64,000 nucleotides of DNA from UBA5336 sp038526245 (GCA_038526245.1 JBCBGZ010000009.1:1-64000); one strand, 5' to 3'. Positions 45,690 to 55,018 are shown, numbered from the stretch's first letter. The notes: generated by a model from the sequence alone, not told the origin. Program-made: numbers and translations.

Positions 45690-47132
45690 CTAGCCCAACT
45701 CGTCCAGCGCCTTGGCCAGATCACTTTCAAGGTTGTAGTACGACGCACGTTCCCAGAAGCGGGGGCGACCAATACCCGTGCCCCTGTGGGCACCCTTCAC
45801 CTTGCCGTTCTCATCCTCGCCGTCGATTTCGTACTTCAGCACGTCCTGGAGAATGACGGTGTCACCTTCCAGGCCCATCACTTCGGTCACGTTCATGATC
45901 TTCCGGGAGCCATCGCGAAGGCGCGACGCCTGGACCACAATGTCGATCGAGCCGACGATCATTTCGCGGATCGTTTTCGCAGGCAGCGAGAAGCCACCCA
46001 TGGTGATCATCGATTCCACACGGCTCAGCCCCTCGCGCGGGGTGTTGGCATGCAGGGTTCCCATGGAGCCATCGTGACCTGTGTTCATGGCCTGCAAGAG
46101 GTCGAACGCTTCCGGCCCACGCACCTCGCCCACGATGATCCGCTCAGGACGCATCCGCAGGCAGTTCTTTACGAGATCGCGCATGGAAATCTCGCCAGAC
46201 CCTTCAATGTTTGGTGGGCGGGTTTCAAGGCGCACCACGTGGGGCTGCTGGAGCTGCAATTCCGCGGAGTCTTCGCAGGTGATGACCCGTTCACCGGGCT
46301 CAATGAAACCCGTCAGGCAATTCAGCAGGGTGGTTTTACCAGAGCCCGTACCGCCGGAAATCAGAACATTGCAACGCGAATGACCGATGATTCGAAGGAT
46401 TTCAGCGCCTGCGGGAGAGATTGAACCGAAATTCACAAGGTCCTGAAGGCGCAGCTTGTCCTTCTTAAACTTACGAATGGTGAGTGTTGGCCCATCAATG
46501 GCCAGCGGAGGCGCGATGACGTTCACACGCGAGCCATCCAGAAGACGCGCGTCACAGATGGGAGAGCTCTCGTCCACGCGTCGGCCAACCTGGGACACGA
46601 TGCGCTGACAGATGTTCATCAGCTGGGCGTTGTCGCGGAACCGGATATTGGTCCGTTCAATCTTGCCGCTAACCTCAATGTAACAAGTATCCGCACCGTT
46701 CACCATGATATCGGCGATGTCGTCGCGGGCCAGAAGCGGCTCTAGCGGGCCGTAGCCGAGCACGTCGTTACAGATATCGTCGAGCAGTTGTTCCTGCTCT
46801 GAAATCGACATCACCACGTTCTTGATAGCGATGATTTCGACGACGATGTCGCGGATTTCCTCGCGCGCACTTTCCGGATCAAGCTGCGCCAACTGCGCCA
46901 GATCGATAGTGTCGATCAGCGCATTGAAGATGGTCATCTTGGTTGTGTAGTACGCCTCAGAACGGGTATCGACGTCGCGAACCGGCTCAGGCTCAGCCTG
47001 GGGAACAGGCGCTTTGGCTACAGGCTTCTTTGGCTCCGGCGCAGGCGCTTTCGCTTCAGGTTTCGGCTTCGGCGCCGCCTTCGGACTCGGCGCGGTCGCA
47101 ACGCCGCCAGCTTGTTTCTTGCCAAATCCCAT
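45690..47132 (-). CDS. cpaF: Tad pilus ATPase CpaF/TadA
   Basis: The protein has 480 residues. A Pro/Ala/Lys-rich disordered N-terminus (about 10-55) precedes the secretion ATPase. Walker A is ISGGTGSGKTTLLN, the Asp box TCEDSAELQL, Walker B RIIVGEVRGPEAFD and the His box TGHDGSMGTLHA. It powers Flp pilus assembly at the inner membrane and is first in the platform block with tadB and tadC. Confidence 0.96.
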   Translation of the reverse strand: MGFGKKQAGGVATAPSPKAAPKPKPEAKAPAPEPKKPVAKAPVPQAEPEPVRDVDTRSEAYYTTKMTIFNALIDTIDLAQLAQLDPESAREEIRDIVVEIIAIKNVVMSISEQEQLLDDICNDVLGYGPLEPLLARDDIADIMVNGADTCYIEVSGKIERTNIRFRDNAQLMNICQRIVSQVGRRVDESSPICDARLLDGSRVNVIAPPLAIDGPTLTIRKFKKDKLRLQDLVNFGSISPAGAEILRIIGHSRCNVLISGGTGSGKTTLLNCLTGFIEPGERVITCEDSAELQLQQPHVVRLETRPPNIEGSGEISMRDLVKNCLRMRPERIIVGEVRGPEAFDLLQAMNTGHDGSMGTLHANTPREGLSRVESMITMGGFSLPAKTIREMIVGSIDIVVQASRLRDGSRKIMNVTEVMGLEGDTVILQDVLKYEIDGEDENGKVKGAHRGTGIGRPRFWERASYYNLESDLAKALDELG

Positions 47133-47149
47133 GGTTCAGCCCGCGCTCC

Positions 47150-48592
47150 CTACTTACCCATCAGCTTGGCAAGCAAGCTCTTGGTGGGTTGTTGCACTGT
47201 CTGGCCACTGATTGCCGAGGCGAGGTGATCAATCGCCAGGGATGGTTTGGATGCCGGGTCGGTCTCGGAAATCATCTGGCCATTATTGGCCGCAATCCCG
47301 AACAGGTGCGGATCGAACGGCAGCACAATCTCCGGCTCGAACCCAATAGCCGCAGCGAAATCCTTCACGGGGATTTCCGGGCGCTTCGGAATGCCGACCA
47401 TGTTCAGAACCAGGCGGGGCGCGGTATCATTGGGCCGCTCGGCCGTCAGCTGGTCAATGATGTTCTTGCCATTGCGCAGGGATGCGAGATCGGGTTGGCA
47501 GACAATGACCAACTCATCGGCATCCACCAGGGTTTGCATCACCCAGGGGTTCCAGGCGTGCGGCAAGTCGAGGATGACATAGGGCGTGTTGCGGCGCACG
47601 GTTTCGATCACCTTGCCGTAGGCCTCGGTGGGGATCTCCGGCATGTCGGCCACGGTTGCAGGCGCAGCAAACAGCGAAAGCCGGTCTGTGGCGCGGGCGA
47701 GAAGGCGATTGACCACGGCTTCGTCGGCGCGGTCCGGGTCGAGCAACGCGTCCACGACGGTCTGCGCAGGATCTTCGTTGAAATCCAGCGCCGTGGTGCC
47801 GAAGGATACGTCAAGGTCGACCAGAGTCGTGTTGCGCCGGGCATTTTCTGCCATGGACCAGGCCAGGTTGTGGGCGATGGTCGAGCTGCCAACGCCGCCT
47901 TTGGCGCCGACCACGGCAATCGAGCGACCCAGGAACGGCGCATCGGGGTCCGTAAACAGGTCAGAAATTGATCGAATGATTTGCAGCGGCTGGATGGGCG
48001 GAACCAGATACTCGCTGACGCCGCGCGCGACGAGTTGACGATAGAGCGGAATGTCGTTCGTCGCGCCGATGACCATAACTTCGACGCCTTCGTCGCAATG
48101 TTCCGCGAGGCGGTCGATTTGAGCCACCATTTGGGGACCCGGCGCAGTGCTTTCGATCAGCAACAAATTGGGCGTGGCGTTTTCCGTCAGATAGGCCGTT
48201 GCAGCTTCAAGACCGCCTTCGAACACCTCTACGCTGGCACGGTTCATGCGCCGATCGCCGGCCATCGCTTCAATCAGTTCACGCGTTTCGCTGTTCTCGA
48301 TGAAGGCAAGAACGGAAATTGCCGGGATGGGTTTGTCTCCCATCTCGGGCACAAGGTCCGGCAGCTCAGCAACAGGCTCGCTGGATGAGGTGTCTTCGCT
48401 CTCGAACGGGGTCAGCTCTTTCGCGGGAGGATCAAGATCAACGCCGACAGTCTGGTCGTCGGCCACGTCTTCCACGGCACTTTCAAGCCCTTCCAGGCCC
48501 AAATCGGTGTCTTCGGTCTCGAGGTCGATATCGTCAAAGGTTTCGAGATCGAAGTCGAAATCGTCTTCAAACAGTGCGCTGTCTTTTCCCAT
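47150..48592 (-). CDS. cpaE: Tad pilus localisation protein CpaE/TadZ
   Basis: The protein has 480 residues. An unusually acidic N-terminus (about 1-85) is followed by a receiver-like domain (LLLIESTAPGPQ, VMVIGATNDIPLY) and a MinD/ParA-type ATPase with deviant Walker A VGAKGGVGSSTIAHN and VDLDVSFGTTALD. CpaE/TadZ positions the pilus machine, often at a cell pole. It ends 18 nt before cpaF. Confidence 0.93.
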   Translation of the reverse strand: MGKDSALFEDDFDFDLETFDDIDLETEDTDLGLEGLESAVEDVADDQTVGVDLDPPAKELTPFESEDTSSSEPVAELPDLVPEMGDKPIPAISVLAFIENSETRELIEAMAGDRRMNRASVEVFEGGLEAATAYLTENATPNLLLIESTAPGPQMVAQIDRLAEHCDEGVEVMVIGATNDIPLYRQLVARGVSEYLVPPIQPLQIIRSISDLFTDPDAPFLGRSIAVVGAKGGVGSSTIAHNLAWSMAENARRNTTLVDLDVSFGTTALDFNEDPAQTVVDALLDPDRADEAVVNRLLARATDRLSLFAAPATVADMPEIPTEAYGKVIETVRRNTPYVILDLPHAWNPWVMQTLVDADELVIVCQPDLASLRNGKNIIDQLTAERPNDTAPRLVLNMVGIPKRPEIPVKDFAAAIGFEPEIVLPFDPHLFGIAANNGQMISETDPASKPSLAIDHLASAISGQTVQQPTKSLLAKLMGK

Positions 48593-48634
48593 CGAACCTA
48601 CTCCAAATCCTACTGACGCCGGTTACGGGCGTGT

Positions 48635-49312
48635 CTATCCGCCTACGCCGACCGCTTCGCCGCCGCCCCAATTGCCTGACCGATATGCTTCCATCACAAT
48701 GGAGACCCTGGAGTTCTCACCAGGGCTGATTTCACGCCGCGAGAGCAAATCGCCGGGATCGGCGAGCATCATCGCGATATTGTTGCGTACCGCGCAGCCA
48801 TAATAGGCCGGCTCATTGTTGCTTGAGATGTCTGACATGTCATAGGCCGCGAGAGAGAGACACTCCGGCGCCACGGCTTCATAGGCGTCAAACGCCAGCA
48901 AAATGGGCGCGTTGGCGCCGTTGGCATTGTAGGCTGAGCCGGAAATTTGTTCCCAGGAAATCCCGCTTTCCCAAGCCAGGTTGCGCACGTTTTTCAGCGC
49001 TTCAATCGATGCGTCCGGGTAGAGCCCGTTTTCCGGCATCGCCATGACAAGCTCGCCGTGGCCGCGGTCGCGATAGGCGGCAACGAACCGCTCCAGCGCG
49101 CGACGATCTGCCAGGCGCAATTCTGGATAAAGCGGGTTGATCTCGATCTCGAGCACTTCGGTAACGCGCTCAACGCCGATGCGATTGTTATCGAACGGCA
49201 AGCCCTCCAGCTGCACGTTCTCCGGCAGCGCGAGATCATTGTTCGAACAGGCGCCGACAGCTGCCAGCGCGGCGCCGGCCAGGAGGAATTTGGAGAGTTT
49301 CGTAACGCTCAC
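48635..49312 (-). CDS. cpaD: Tad pilus assembly lipoprotein CpaD
   Basis: The protein has 225 residues. A lipobox signal (KFLLAGAALAAVGACSNND) leads into a CpaD domain (EVLEIEINPLYPELRLADR, YGCAVRNNIAMMLADPGDLL). The last is the conserved CpaD motif, in which a NQ/NN-type segment precedes P-x-D-L. It is predicted to act at the outer membrane with the secretin. It sits between cpaC and cpaE. Confidence 0.9.
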   Translation of the reverse strand: MSVTKLSKFLLAGAALAAVGACSNNDLALPENVQLEGLPFDNNRIGVERVTEVLEIEINPLYPELRLADRRALERFVAAYRDRGHGELVMAMPENGLYPDASIEALKNVRNLAWESGISWEQISGSAYNANGANAPILLAFDAYEAVAPECLSLAAYDMSDISSNNEPAYYGCAVRNNIAMMLADPGDLLSRREISPGENSRVSIVMEAYRSGNWGGGEAVGVGG

Positions 49313-49323
49313 GGGAGGGTCTC

Positions 49324-50799
49324 CTATTCTTCGATAAAGCCGACAGGGGCGCGGTAAGTGTTTGCGTTGAGGCGCGCATCACCATTGCTGTACATCTGGT
49401 TCAGACGGCCAAAGAGGATGGCGTCGCGGTCACTCGGATTGGCGAAGCCATCCGCAGGCGTGCGCATGTCATGTTTGGAAGCGGAATCGACGAGATAAGG
49501 CGTGATCATGATCACCAGCTCAGTCTCATCATTGGTGAAGTCACGTGACTGGAAGAGGCTGCCTAGCACAGGCACATTCTTGATGCCCGGGATCTGATCG
49601 AGCTCCTGGCGCGTGCGCGACTGGATCAGGCCTGCAATCATCATGGAGCGGCCAGATGGCAGCTCCACATTGGTTTCAACTTTCCGCGTCGTCAGCGATG
49701 GAATGCCACCAACAGCGCCCTGGGCGGCAAGTTCGGAGAACTCGGTCGCCACTTTCAGCGCGATACGGTTTTCGGTCATGACAGTGGGTGTGAAGCCCAG
49801 GCCGATACCGAATTGCTTGAATTCCACCCCTGCCGTGCCGTTCAGCGCGGCCGGTGTCGGCACGGCGAACTCGCCGCCTGCCTGGAAGGTCGCTGTCTCG
49901 CCCGAAAGCGCGGTCAGATTCGGCTCGGCGAGCGTGCGTGCCACACCCACACGCTCCAGAGCGTCGATGTCGATGCTGACTTCGGACTGCAGCAGATTGC
50001 CGACAAAGTTCTGGTAGCCGAGCTCTGCACCAAACCCGCCAGCGAAGCCCGTGCCCTGAAAGCCAGCCTGTCCATCCAGCGTGCGATTGTTTGGAATAGC
50101 TTGCGTTTCTGTGCCCGTGACCAGCCCCGTTGCTGGGTCTGTAATCAGAACGTCACCTTCGACAAACGTCTCGGCATCACCAAAGCTAGTATTGCCCTCG
50201 GGGCGAATGCCGAGCTGCTTAAGGAAGGTGCGCGACATCTCAACGATGCGCACTTCCAGCAAGACTTGATCAGCGGCAGCCACATTCAAGAGGTTCACCA
50301 CGTTGGCTGTCTCGTAGAGATTGACGAGATCGAGCACCTGAGCGGCCTGGGCGGCATCATCAACTGTGCCTGTCAGAATAATCGAACCATTCACGGCCTC
50401 GGTCGTCACACGCGCTTGGGGAAGGTGGCGCGCGAGAAGCTCATCGAGGCCCGCCAGATCGTTCTCAACAACGATTTCGAGATTCAGGATCTCGCGCCCT
50501 TCGGAATCGAAGAGGAACGCGTTGGTCTGGCCGAGCTGGACGCCGCGGAAAATAATGCGCTGCCGACTCTGAACGGTGGCATCTGCAATGCCTGCATTGG
50601 TGATCACAACATCTGCGGCTGGGCGCGGCAGGTCGATCACTGTGGACTTGTTCAAGCCCAATTTCAGGGTCTGCGTAACAACGGAATCGCCTGGATCGAC
50701 GATTTCAAGCCCTATGAGGTTCTGGGCATGGGCGAGCGGCGCCAGGCCGAGACCCAAGGCGACCGCACACGCAGCGGATTTGAAGAGAGTCAGTTTCAT
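49324..50799 (-). CDS. cpaC: Tad pilus outer-membrane secretin CpaC/RcpA
   Basis: The protein has 491 residues from ATG 50799, preceded by GGGAG. A Sec signal ends in LAPLAHAQ. An N-terminal BON/pilus-formation region follows (ITNAGIADATVQSRQRIIF; GSIILTGTVDDAAQAAQV), then the secretin domain (VLLEVRIVEMSRTFLKQLG; VARTLAEPNLTALSGETATF; PGIKNVPVLGSLFQSRDF; ELVIMITPYLV). It forms the channel for the Flp pilus. TTG 50808, overlapping the cpaB stop, is the alternative start. Confidence 0.95.
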   Translation of the reverse strand: MKLTLFKSAACAVALGLGLAPLAHAQNLIGLEIVDPGDSVVTQTLKLGLNKSTVIDLPRPAADVVITNAGIADATVQSRQRIIFRGVQLGQTNAFLFDSEGREILNLEIVVENDLAGLDELLARHLPQARVTTEAVNGSIILTGTVDDAAQAAQVLDLVNLYETANVVNLLNVAAADQVLLEVRIVEMSRTFLKQLGIRPEGNTSFGDAETFVEGDVLITDPATGLVTGTETQAIPNNRTLDGQAGFQGTGFAGGFGAELGYQNFVGNLLQSEVSIDIDALERVGVARTLAEPNLTALSGETATFQAGGEFAVPTPAALNGTAGVEFKQFGIGLGFTPTVMTENRIALKVATEFSELAAQGAVGGIPSLTTRKVETNVELPSGRSMMIAGLIQSRTRQELDQIPGIKNVPVLGSLFQSRDFTNDETELVIMITPYLVDSASKHDMRTPADGFANPSDRDAILFGRLNQMYSNGDARLNANTYRAPVGFIEE

Positions 50800-50804
50800 C
50801 GGGT

Positions 50805-51686
50805 TCAACTCCCACCCAATTCTTCGACCTGGTCGACGGTCACATCGCCATTTCGATAGACACGGACTTCCGATTCCTCGCGAATGTCAGCGAACTCATC
50901 GGTTGGCAGGACGTCGATCAAGAAGTCGGTCCGCGCCATAGTCGGCCCGCCTTCAACGAAATCCTGGAGCGACCTGAGCGTCATCGTGACGGCCCCAAGA
51001 CGATCGGCAAGGATGAGCAGTCTGGCCTGTTCGGGATAGAGCTCTACGGTCGCGGTTGAACCAATGGCGAACTGTCCGCCAGTTCCCTCTCCGAAAGCCT
51101 GGTCAATGGCAAGAACCCTCACATTTTCAATGAGCGTCAGGGTCGTTGGACGCGCCTCCTCGACGCCGTCCACCAGCACTTGGACTTCCATGGAGATGTG
51201 CACGTCCACATGGTCGCCGGGCAAGATGAAGCCACCCGAGGCCCGGTCCACCGAAATCTCGACGGAAACCGCTCGCATACCGGGCGTAATCAGCGCGGCC
51301 ATGTAGCCAGCCTCGCCCTTCTGCACGATTTTGTGTGGCAGGACAGGTTCGTTCTCGACCATCGATTTGCGCACCACCGAGTTCGACAGGTCTTCGTTCG
51401 CGGATGGAAATACGTCCTGGGTAAAGTAGTTGATGTTGATGGCTTCATCGGGCCACTCTTTCCAGGCGAAATCCGTGGGGTAGAGCAGTTCTCCAACCGC
51501 AACGTCTCGCGTGACCACCAGAACCGGGGTTTGGGGTACTTCGATCACCTCAGTCACCTGAACCGGTGGCGGGGCGACCTCGACCGGGGTTGGCGCAGGC
51601 TGCTGAGCCATGTTGCGCACCAGGAACGCGGCACCAGCGGCGGCGCCAGCCGCGATCAGGAGAATGATGATTCGCATTGGTGACAT
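50805..51686 (-). CDS. cpaB: Tad pilus assembly protein CpaB/RcpC
   Basis: The protein has 293 residues. An N-terminal anchor (IIILLIAAGAAAGAAFLV) is followed by a Pro-rich linker, a SAF domain (VVTRDVAVGELLYPTDFAW) and the RcpC domain (AALITPGMRAVSVEIS; GGFILPGDHVDVHI; VRVLAIDQAFG). It is thought to work with the secretin. The start ATG follows GGAGG. Confidence 0.93.
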   Translation of the reverse strand: MSPMRIIILLIAAGAAAGAAFLVRNMAQQPAPTPVEVAPPPVQVTEVIEVPQTPVLVVTRDVAVGELLYPTDFAWKEWPDEAININYFTQDVFPSANEDLSNSVVRKSMVENEPVLPHKIVQKGEAGYMAALITPGMRAVSVEISVDRASGGFILPGDHVDVHISMEVQVLVDGVEEARPTTLTLIENVRVLAIDQAFGEGTGGQFAIGSTATVELYPEQARLLILADRLGAVTMTLRSLQDFVEGGPTMARTDFLIDVLPTDEFADIREESEVRVYRNGDVTVDQVEELGGS

Positions 51687-51776
51687 GGTCGATCCTCCAA
51701 ACTCGGCCGGTACATCGGGCAGCCTTCCCGTATGAGCGCGTTTTAGGTGCCGTGCGCTAAGGCATGGTTAATGGGC

Positions 51777-52280
51777 TTAATTCAGCAACCCGAACGGGGC
51801 GGTAAGAAGCGGGGAGTGAATGGCGGCCAAAAGGGCGCCGCCAGCAATCGCGACGCCGTAGGGCACACCTTCACCGCGCGAAAGCGTATTGGTTACCCAG
51901 GACGGAGTTGTTTGCGGCAAGGGCGCATAGCGCGCTGCCAAACCCACCAGGGCGATGCCGCCGCCGATGAACGCTGTCCAAACCAGGAAGGGTACAATCG
52001 CCACCGGCCCCATCCATAGGGCAACGGCTGGGATCATCTTGGCGTCGCCGCCGCCGAAAACACCAAACGAAAACAGGGCGAAGGAAATGGCAAATGCGAT
52101 CAGCCCGATCAGAAGGTGCCAGCCCATATCCACCAGCGGTAACCCTGAAACGGCGAGCGCTGAAATGCCGAGGCCGGCGATGGATGCATTCACCCAATTG
52201 GGAATTTTCAACGTGGCCACATCATGCAGGGCGGCGAAAATGCAAAGGGAGAGGCAAGCCAGCGCGGCGAACGTCAACAT
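51777..52280 (-). CDS. cpaA: Prepilin peptidase CpaA/TadV
   Basis: The protein has 167 residues and about six helices, the short A24 form without the N-terminal methylase domain. The two catalytic Asp residues are in AALHDVATLKIPN and FGGGDAKMIPA. It should cleave the Flp pilin encoded upstream and the TadE-like pseudopilins. The ATG follows AAAGGTG. The pilin gene lies 167 bp upstream with a terminator between them, so the two are separately controlled. Confidence 0.92.
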   Translation of the reverse strand: MLTFAALACLSLCIFAALHDVATLKIPNWVNASIAGLGISALAVSGLPLVDMGWHLLIGLIAFAISFALFSFGVFGGGDAKMIPAVALWMGPVAIVPFLVWTAFIGGGIALVGLAARYAPLPQTTPSWVTNTLSRGEGVPYGVAIAGGALLAAIHSPLLTAPFGLLN

Positions 52281-52370
52281 GTGGAAACACCTTTAAACTT
52301 TGCGCGAAGAATTGACCGCAAAGCTTGAAGGAACCCTTACCAATCAGATCATTATGACAGTCGCGCACAG

Positions 52371-52399
52371 AAAAACCCGCCAGCTCGAAGCTGGCGGGT
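52371..52399 (-). terminator. Terminator of the Flp pilin gene
   Basis: Perfect 10-base arms ACCCGCCAGC and GCTGGCGGGT with a 5-nt loop, followed on the minus strand by TTTTCT. A second stem (GGCG-GATCTTC / GAAGATC-GCC, about 52421-52444) lies between it and the pilin stop. Strong termination fits a pilin that is made in excess. Confidence 0.88.
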
Positions 52400-52447
52400 T
52401 TCCCTTGCCTGCAGATGCAGGCGGATCTTCAAGAAGATCGCCTGGCC

Positions 52448-52609
52448 TTAGGCCATTTCGTTGGCGATGCTGTTGAAGGTGTTACCAGCGTTCGTGCCGA
52501 GCGAAGTAACAGCCGTGATGATTGCAACAGCGATCAGTGCTGCGATCAGGCCGTATTCGATGGCGGTTGCGCCGGACTCATCTTTGAAGAAGCGAGCAAG
52601 CTTTTGCAT
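52448..52609 (-). CDS. pilA: Flp/Fap-type major pilin
   Basis: A 53-residue pilin. MQKLARFFKDESG is a short leader, followed by ATAIEYGLIAALIAVAII, the Flp motif with Glu5 and Tyr6 of the mature chain, and a short tail ending SIANEMA. CpaA should cleave after Gly13. ATG 52609 is preceded by GGAG. It is monocistronic with its own terminator and a structured leader. Confidence 0.95.
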   Translation of the reverse strand: MQKLARFFKDESGATAIEYGLIAALIAVAIITAVTSLGTNAGNTFNSIANEMA

Positions 52610-52921
52610 AGGAGACTCCCATCATGCGTTTGGTTTCAAACGTCCCGAGTTATCGGGTTTGTTTCCCGGAACAGTGCTGGTTGTAGACCATCGCGATGAA
52701 GACCAAGTAAAATGGAAAAGGAAATTCCTGAACGAAAACATAGATTTCGTTTACACTGGATTTTCGGCTCCAGCCCATCGGCCACGGCGCATGATCCCGC
52801 GTCTATATATATAGCGTTGTGCACCGATAGATCGAATTTGCTTCAAAACTGAACCAGCCGAATAGGGAAGCTGAAAACGAGATTTGCTAGGCCCGACCCA
52901 ACATCTGGTGTGGAGCCATCC
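52610..52921. promoter_or_regulatory. 312-bp divergent spacer between pilin and tadE genes
   Basis: No gene is seen. On the pilin side there are two small hairpins, CGTTTG-gttt-CAAACG (52627-52642) and CCCGA-gtta-TCGGG (52644-52657), then an inverted repeat AACGAAA-n7-TTTCGTT (52731-52751). A 12-bp AT palindrome CTATATATATAG (52803-52814) may lie in a promoter. No clear CtrA box (TTAA-N7-TTAA) was found. Confidence 0.4.
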
Positions 52922-53494
52922 ATGAAATCTCTTCTCCAACGCGTGCGTGCCCGGGCCGCCCAGCGTCGCTCACTGCGAGACCTTGGCAAAGACAATAGCG
53001 GTCTTTCGGCTGTGGAGTTCGCCTTCGTCGCCGGACCCTTCTTCATGTTGCTCGTCGGCATATTCGAAATCTGCCTGATCTTTCTCGTATCGACGATCCT
53101 GGAGTATGGCGCCCGAGAGGCTGCGCGCGACATTCGCACCGGGACGCTGCAGGCCTCCACGGCGGTGGTCGCAGATCAGAAGACCGCTTTCGAAACCGAG
53201 ATCTGCAATCGGATGCTGAACCTGTTTGGCTGCAGCACCTCGCTTTCGATTGATGTACGAACGTCCAGCACTGGCTTCCCATCCGTGCAGGACGTCATCC
53301 CCCGCAACTCAGACGACTCCCTCGATACATCCGGCTTCGGGTTCGACGCGGGTGGGCGCGACGATATCGTGATCGTCAACGTCTACTATGAATGGGGCCT
53401 CATCACGCCGGTGATTTCGCGCTCGATGGCCAACCTGCCGGACGGCAAGCGTCTTCTCATTTCCACACAGGCATTCCGCAATGAACCTTTCTAG
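52922..53494 (+). CDS. tadE: TadE-like pseudopilin
   Basis: The protein has 190 residues from ATG 52922 after GGAG. After a basic N-terminus comes the TadE-like motif GLSAVEFAFVAGPFFMLLVG, then a hydrophobic helix through ICLIFLVSTILEYGAREAAR. The body has two cysteines (EICNRM, FGCSTS). CpaA probably processes it. It overlaps the next gene by 14 nt. Confidence 0.87.
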   Translation: MKSLLQRVRARAAQRRSLRDLGKDNSGLSAVEFAFVAGPFFMLLVGIFEICLIFLVSTILEYGAREAARDIRTGTLQASTAVVADQKTAFETEICNRMLNLFGCSTSLSIDVRTSSTGFPSVQDVIPRNSDDSLDTSGFGFDAGGRDDIVIVNVYYEWGLITPVISRSMANLPDGKRLLISTQAFRNEPF

Positions 53495-54056
53495 TCTGTC
53501 CCCCCGCCGCATGCTCGGCCGTCTGAGCCGGGACAAAAAGGGCGTTTCTGCCGTCGAGTTTGCACTCATCGCGCCGGTTTTGGTTTGCTTCTATTTCGGC
53601 TGTATCGAAATCTCGACCATGCTGATCACCGACCGGAAGGTGACGTCTACGGCCGCATCTGTGGGCGATCTGGTCGCCAGGCTGCCCTCGATCGACACAA
53701 CGGAAATGAACAATGTGTTCAACTCCACGGTCATCAACATGGCGCCCAACGATTTCACCGACACCCGTATCCGAGTCACCTCAATTCAGTACGCATCTGA
53801 TGGTGTGACCCCGGTCGTCGGGTGGAGCCGGTCGACCTCCAATTGGACGGCCCACGCCAACGGGAACATCATGACCGTGCCAACGGGCATCATTCCGACA
53901 GGTGGCTCGGTTGTCCTGACCGAGGTGGAGTTCGACTATTCCTCGATCACGGGCCTCTACGACCCGAACACCGGTTTCCTGTTCGACGTCTCACGGACCA
54001 TGACCGACAGTTATTATGCGCGCCCACGCCGGGTCGACATTATACCATTCACCTAG
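53481..54056 (+). CDS. Second TadE-like pseudopilin
   Basis: The protein has 191 residues with the same architecture as its neighbour: a basic leader and GVSAVEFALIAPVLVCFYFG, then EISTMLITDRKVTSTAASVGD. It may fill the TadF or TadG role; the VWA domain of long TadG proteins is absent. Its stop overlaps the convergent SNase-like gene by 8 bp. Confidence 0.82.
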   Translation: MNLSSLSPRRMLGRLSRDKKGVSAVEFALIAPVLVCFYFGCIEISTMLITDRKVTSTAASVGDLVARLPSIDTTEMNNVFNSTVINMAPNDFTDTRIRVTSIQYASDGVTPVVGWSRSTSNWTAHANGNIMTVPTGIIPTGGSVVLTEVEFDYSSITGLYDPNTGFLFDVSRTMTDSYYARPRRVDIIPFT

Positions 54057-54837
54057 ACTGAGCCGCCATTGCGACCCCGCCCATGGCCTGGACGTTCTCT
54101 GCGGAGTTGATGCTGATCCGCCCATTGCGGTGCCAGCCGCGCACCTCAACGCGCAGTCCCGGCTCCAGATCGCAAACTGCCATGGCGGGTCGCTCCACCA
54201 CGAGTGTGAGGCGGCTTCCGAGCAAGTCCCGTGCGCAGGATGTGTCATCGAAGGGGGGCGCATCCCGCGGTCCGAGGATACCAAACAGTACAGTGAAACC
54301 GCTCGCATCCGGGTCGGCATCTCTCGCATCGCCTACGCGGTAGGCCGAAAGGGCCCAGAGCCCCGTGCCCGCCGTGCGCGCGTCTTGCTCGGCCTGAAAC
54401 AATGGGGCACTGCCGCGCGCCGTATCCGGATAGGTGCGAACCCTGACAGCGCCGCGCGAGACCAATTCCTGATTTACCCAATATCGCGGTCCAAGGCGGT
54501 CTGTGGTGGCGACGTGGGCAAGGGCGCGGTCATATCGGTCACGGGTCAGTCCCGCATAGTGGAGTTGGACCTGGCGACCCAGGACAAGGTCCTCAAGCAT
54601 CCTCTGAGAGTCTTGGGCGAAGGGTTGATCGGCGCGACCATCGCGCCCGAACGCCGGCGCTTCAATGCCGACCAGTCGCACCGATTGGCCCGTGTCCAGG
54701 ACAAGGGCGTCTCCGTCGATCACGCGCACGACACGGCCTGTCTCTCCTTCCTGGAAGTCCTCTAGCCCCGTCGATCGCGCGCAAGCAGCCAGAAGCGCGC
54801 CAAACACCATTAGCCGGATGACCACCCAGAATTTCAA
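54049..54837 (-). CDS. SNase-like (thermonuclease family) lipoprotein, altered active site
   Basis: The protein has 262 residues from TTG 54837, chosen because GGGAG lies 7-8 nt upstream and it yields a lipoprotein signal ending FGALLAAC. The SNase-type beta barrel reads RVIDGDALVLDTGQSVRLVG then IEAP, with DRYDRALAHV later. The catalytic Glu of SNase (TPE position) is Ala here (EAPA), while both Arg positions appear kept. It may be inactive as a nuclease and serve in binding. ATG 54810 and GTG 54825 are other possible starts. A longer frame through the tRNA to 55188 was rejected. Confidence 0.72.
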   Translation of the reverse strand: MKFWVVIRLMVFGALLAACARSTGLEDFQEGETGRVVRVIDGDALVLDTGQSVRLVGIEAPAFGRDGRADQPFAQDSQRMLEDLVLGRQVQLHYAGLTRDRYDRALAHVATTDRLGPRYWVNQELVSRGAVRVRTYPDTARGSAPLFQAEQDARTAGTGLWALSAYRVGDARDADPDASGFTVLFGILGPRDAPPFDDTSCARDLLGSRLTLVVERPAMAVCDLEPGLRVEVRGWHRNGRISINSAENVQAMGGVAMAAQSR

Positions 54838-54941
54838 ACCGCGTCTCCCACCCAACCGGCATAGGCGAGACACGAGCCCAAAGCCATGGCTTAAGGACGG
54901 TTTTCGCACACTCGAAATGGCGCTAAAGGCTGTCCTGCGCC

Positions 54942-55018
54942 GTCTCCGTAGCTCAGCTGCATAGAGCAACCGCCTCCTAAGCGGTAGGTCGCAGGTTGGA
55001 ATCCTGCCGGGGACGCCA
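54942..55018 (+). tRNA. tRNA-Arg (anticodon CCT)
   Basis: A 77-nt cloverleaf. The acceptor stem GTCTCCG pairs with CGGGGAC with one G-T wobble. The anticodon arm is ACCGC-CTCCTAA-GCGGT with CCT at the anticodon, the T arm is GCAGG-TTGGAAT-CCTGC, and CCA is encoded. It reads AGG codons. It stands alone between two protein genes, and no integrase or att repeat is seen beside it. Confidence 0.95.

Noticed and set aside
51766..51782. TTAA-N5-TTAA as a CtrA box
   Set aside because: The spacing is 5 and not 7, and the second half contains the cpaA stop codon.
54942..55018. tRNA-Arg as an integration site
   Set aside because: No repeated 3' tRNA end, integrase or composition change is seen nearby.
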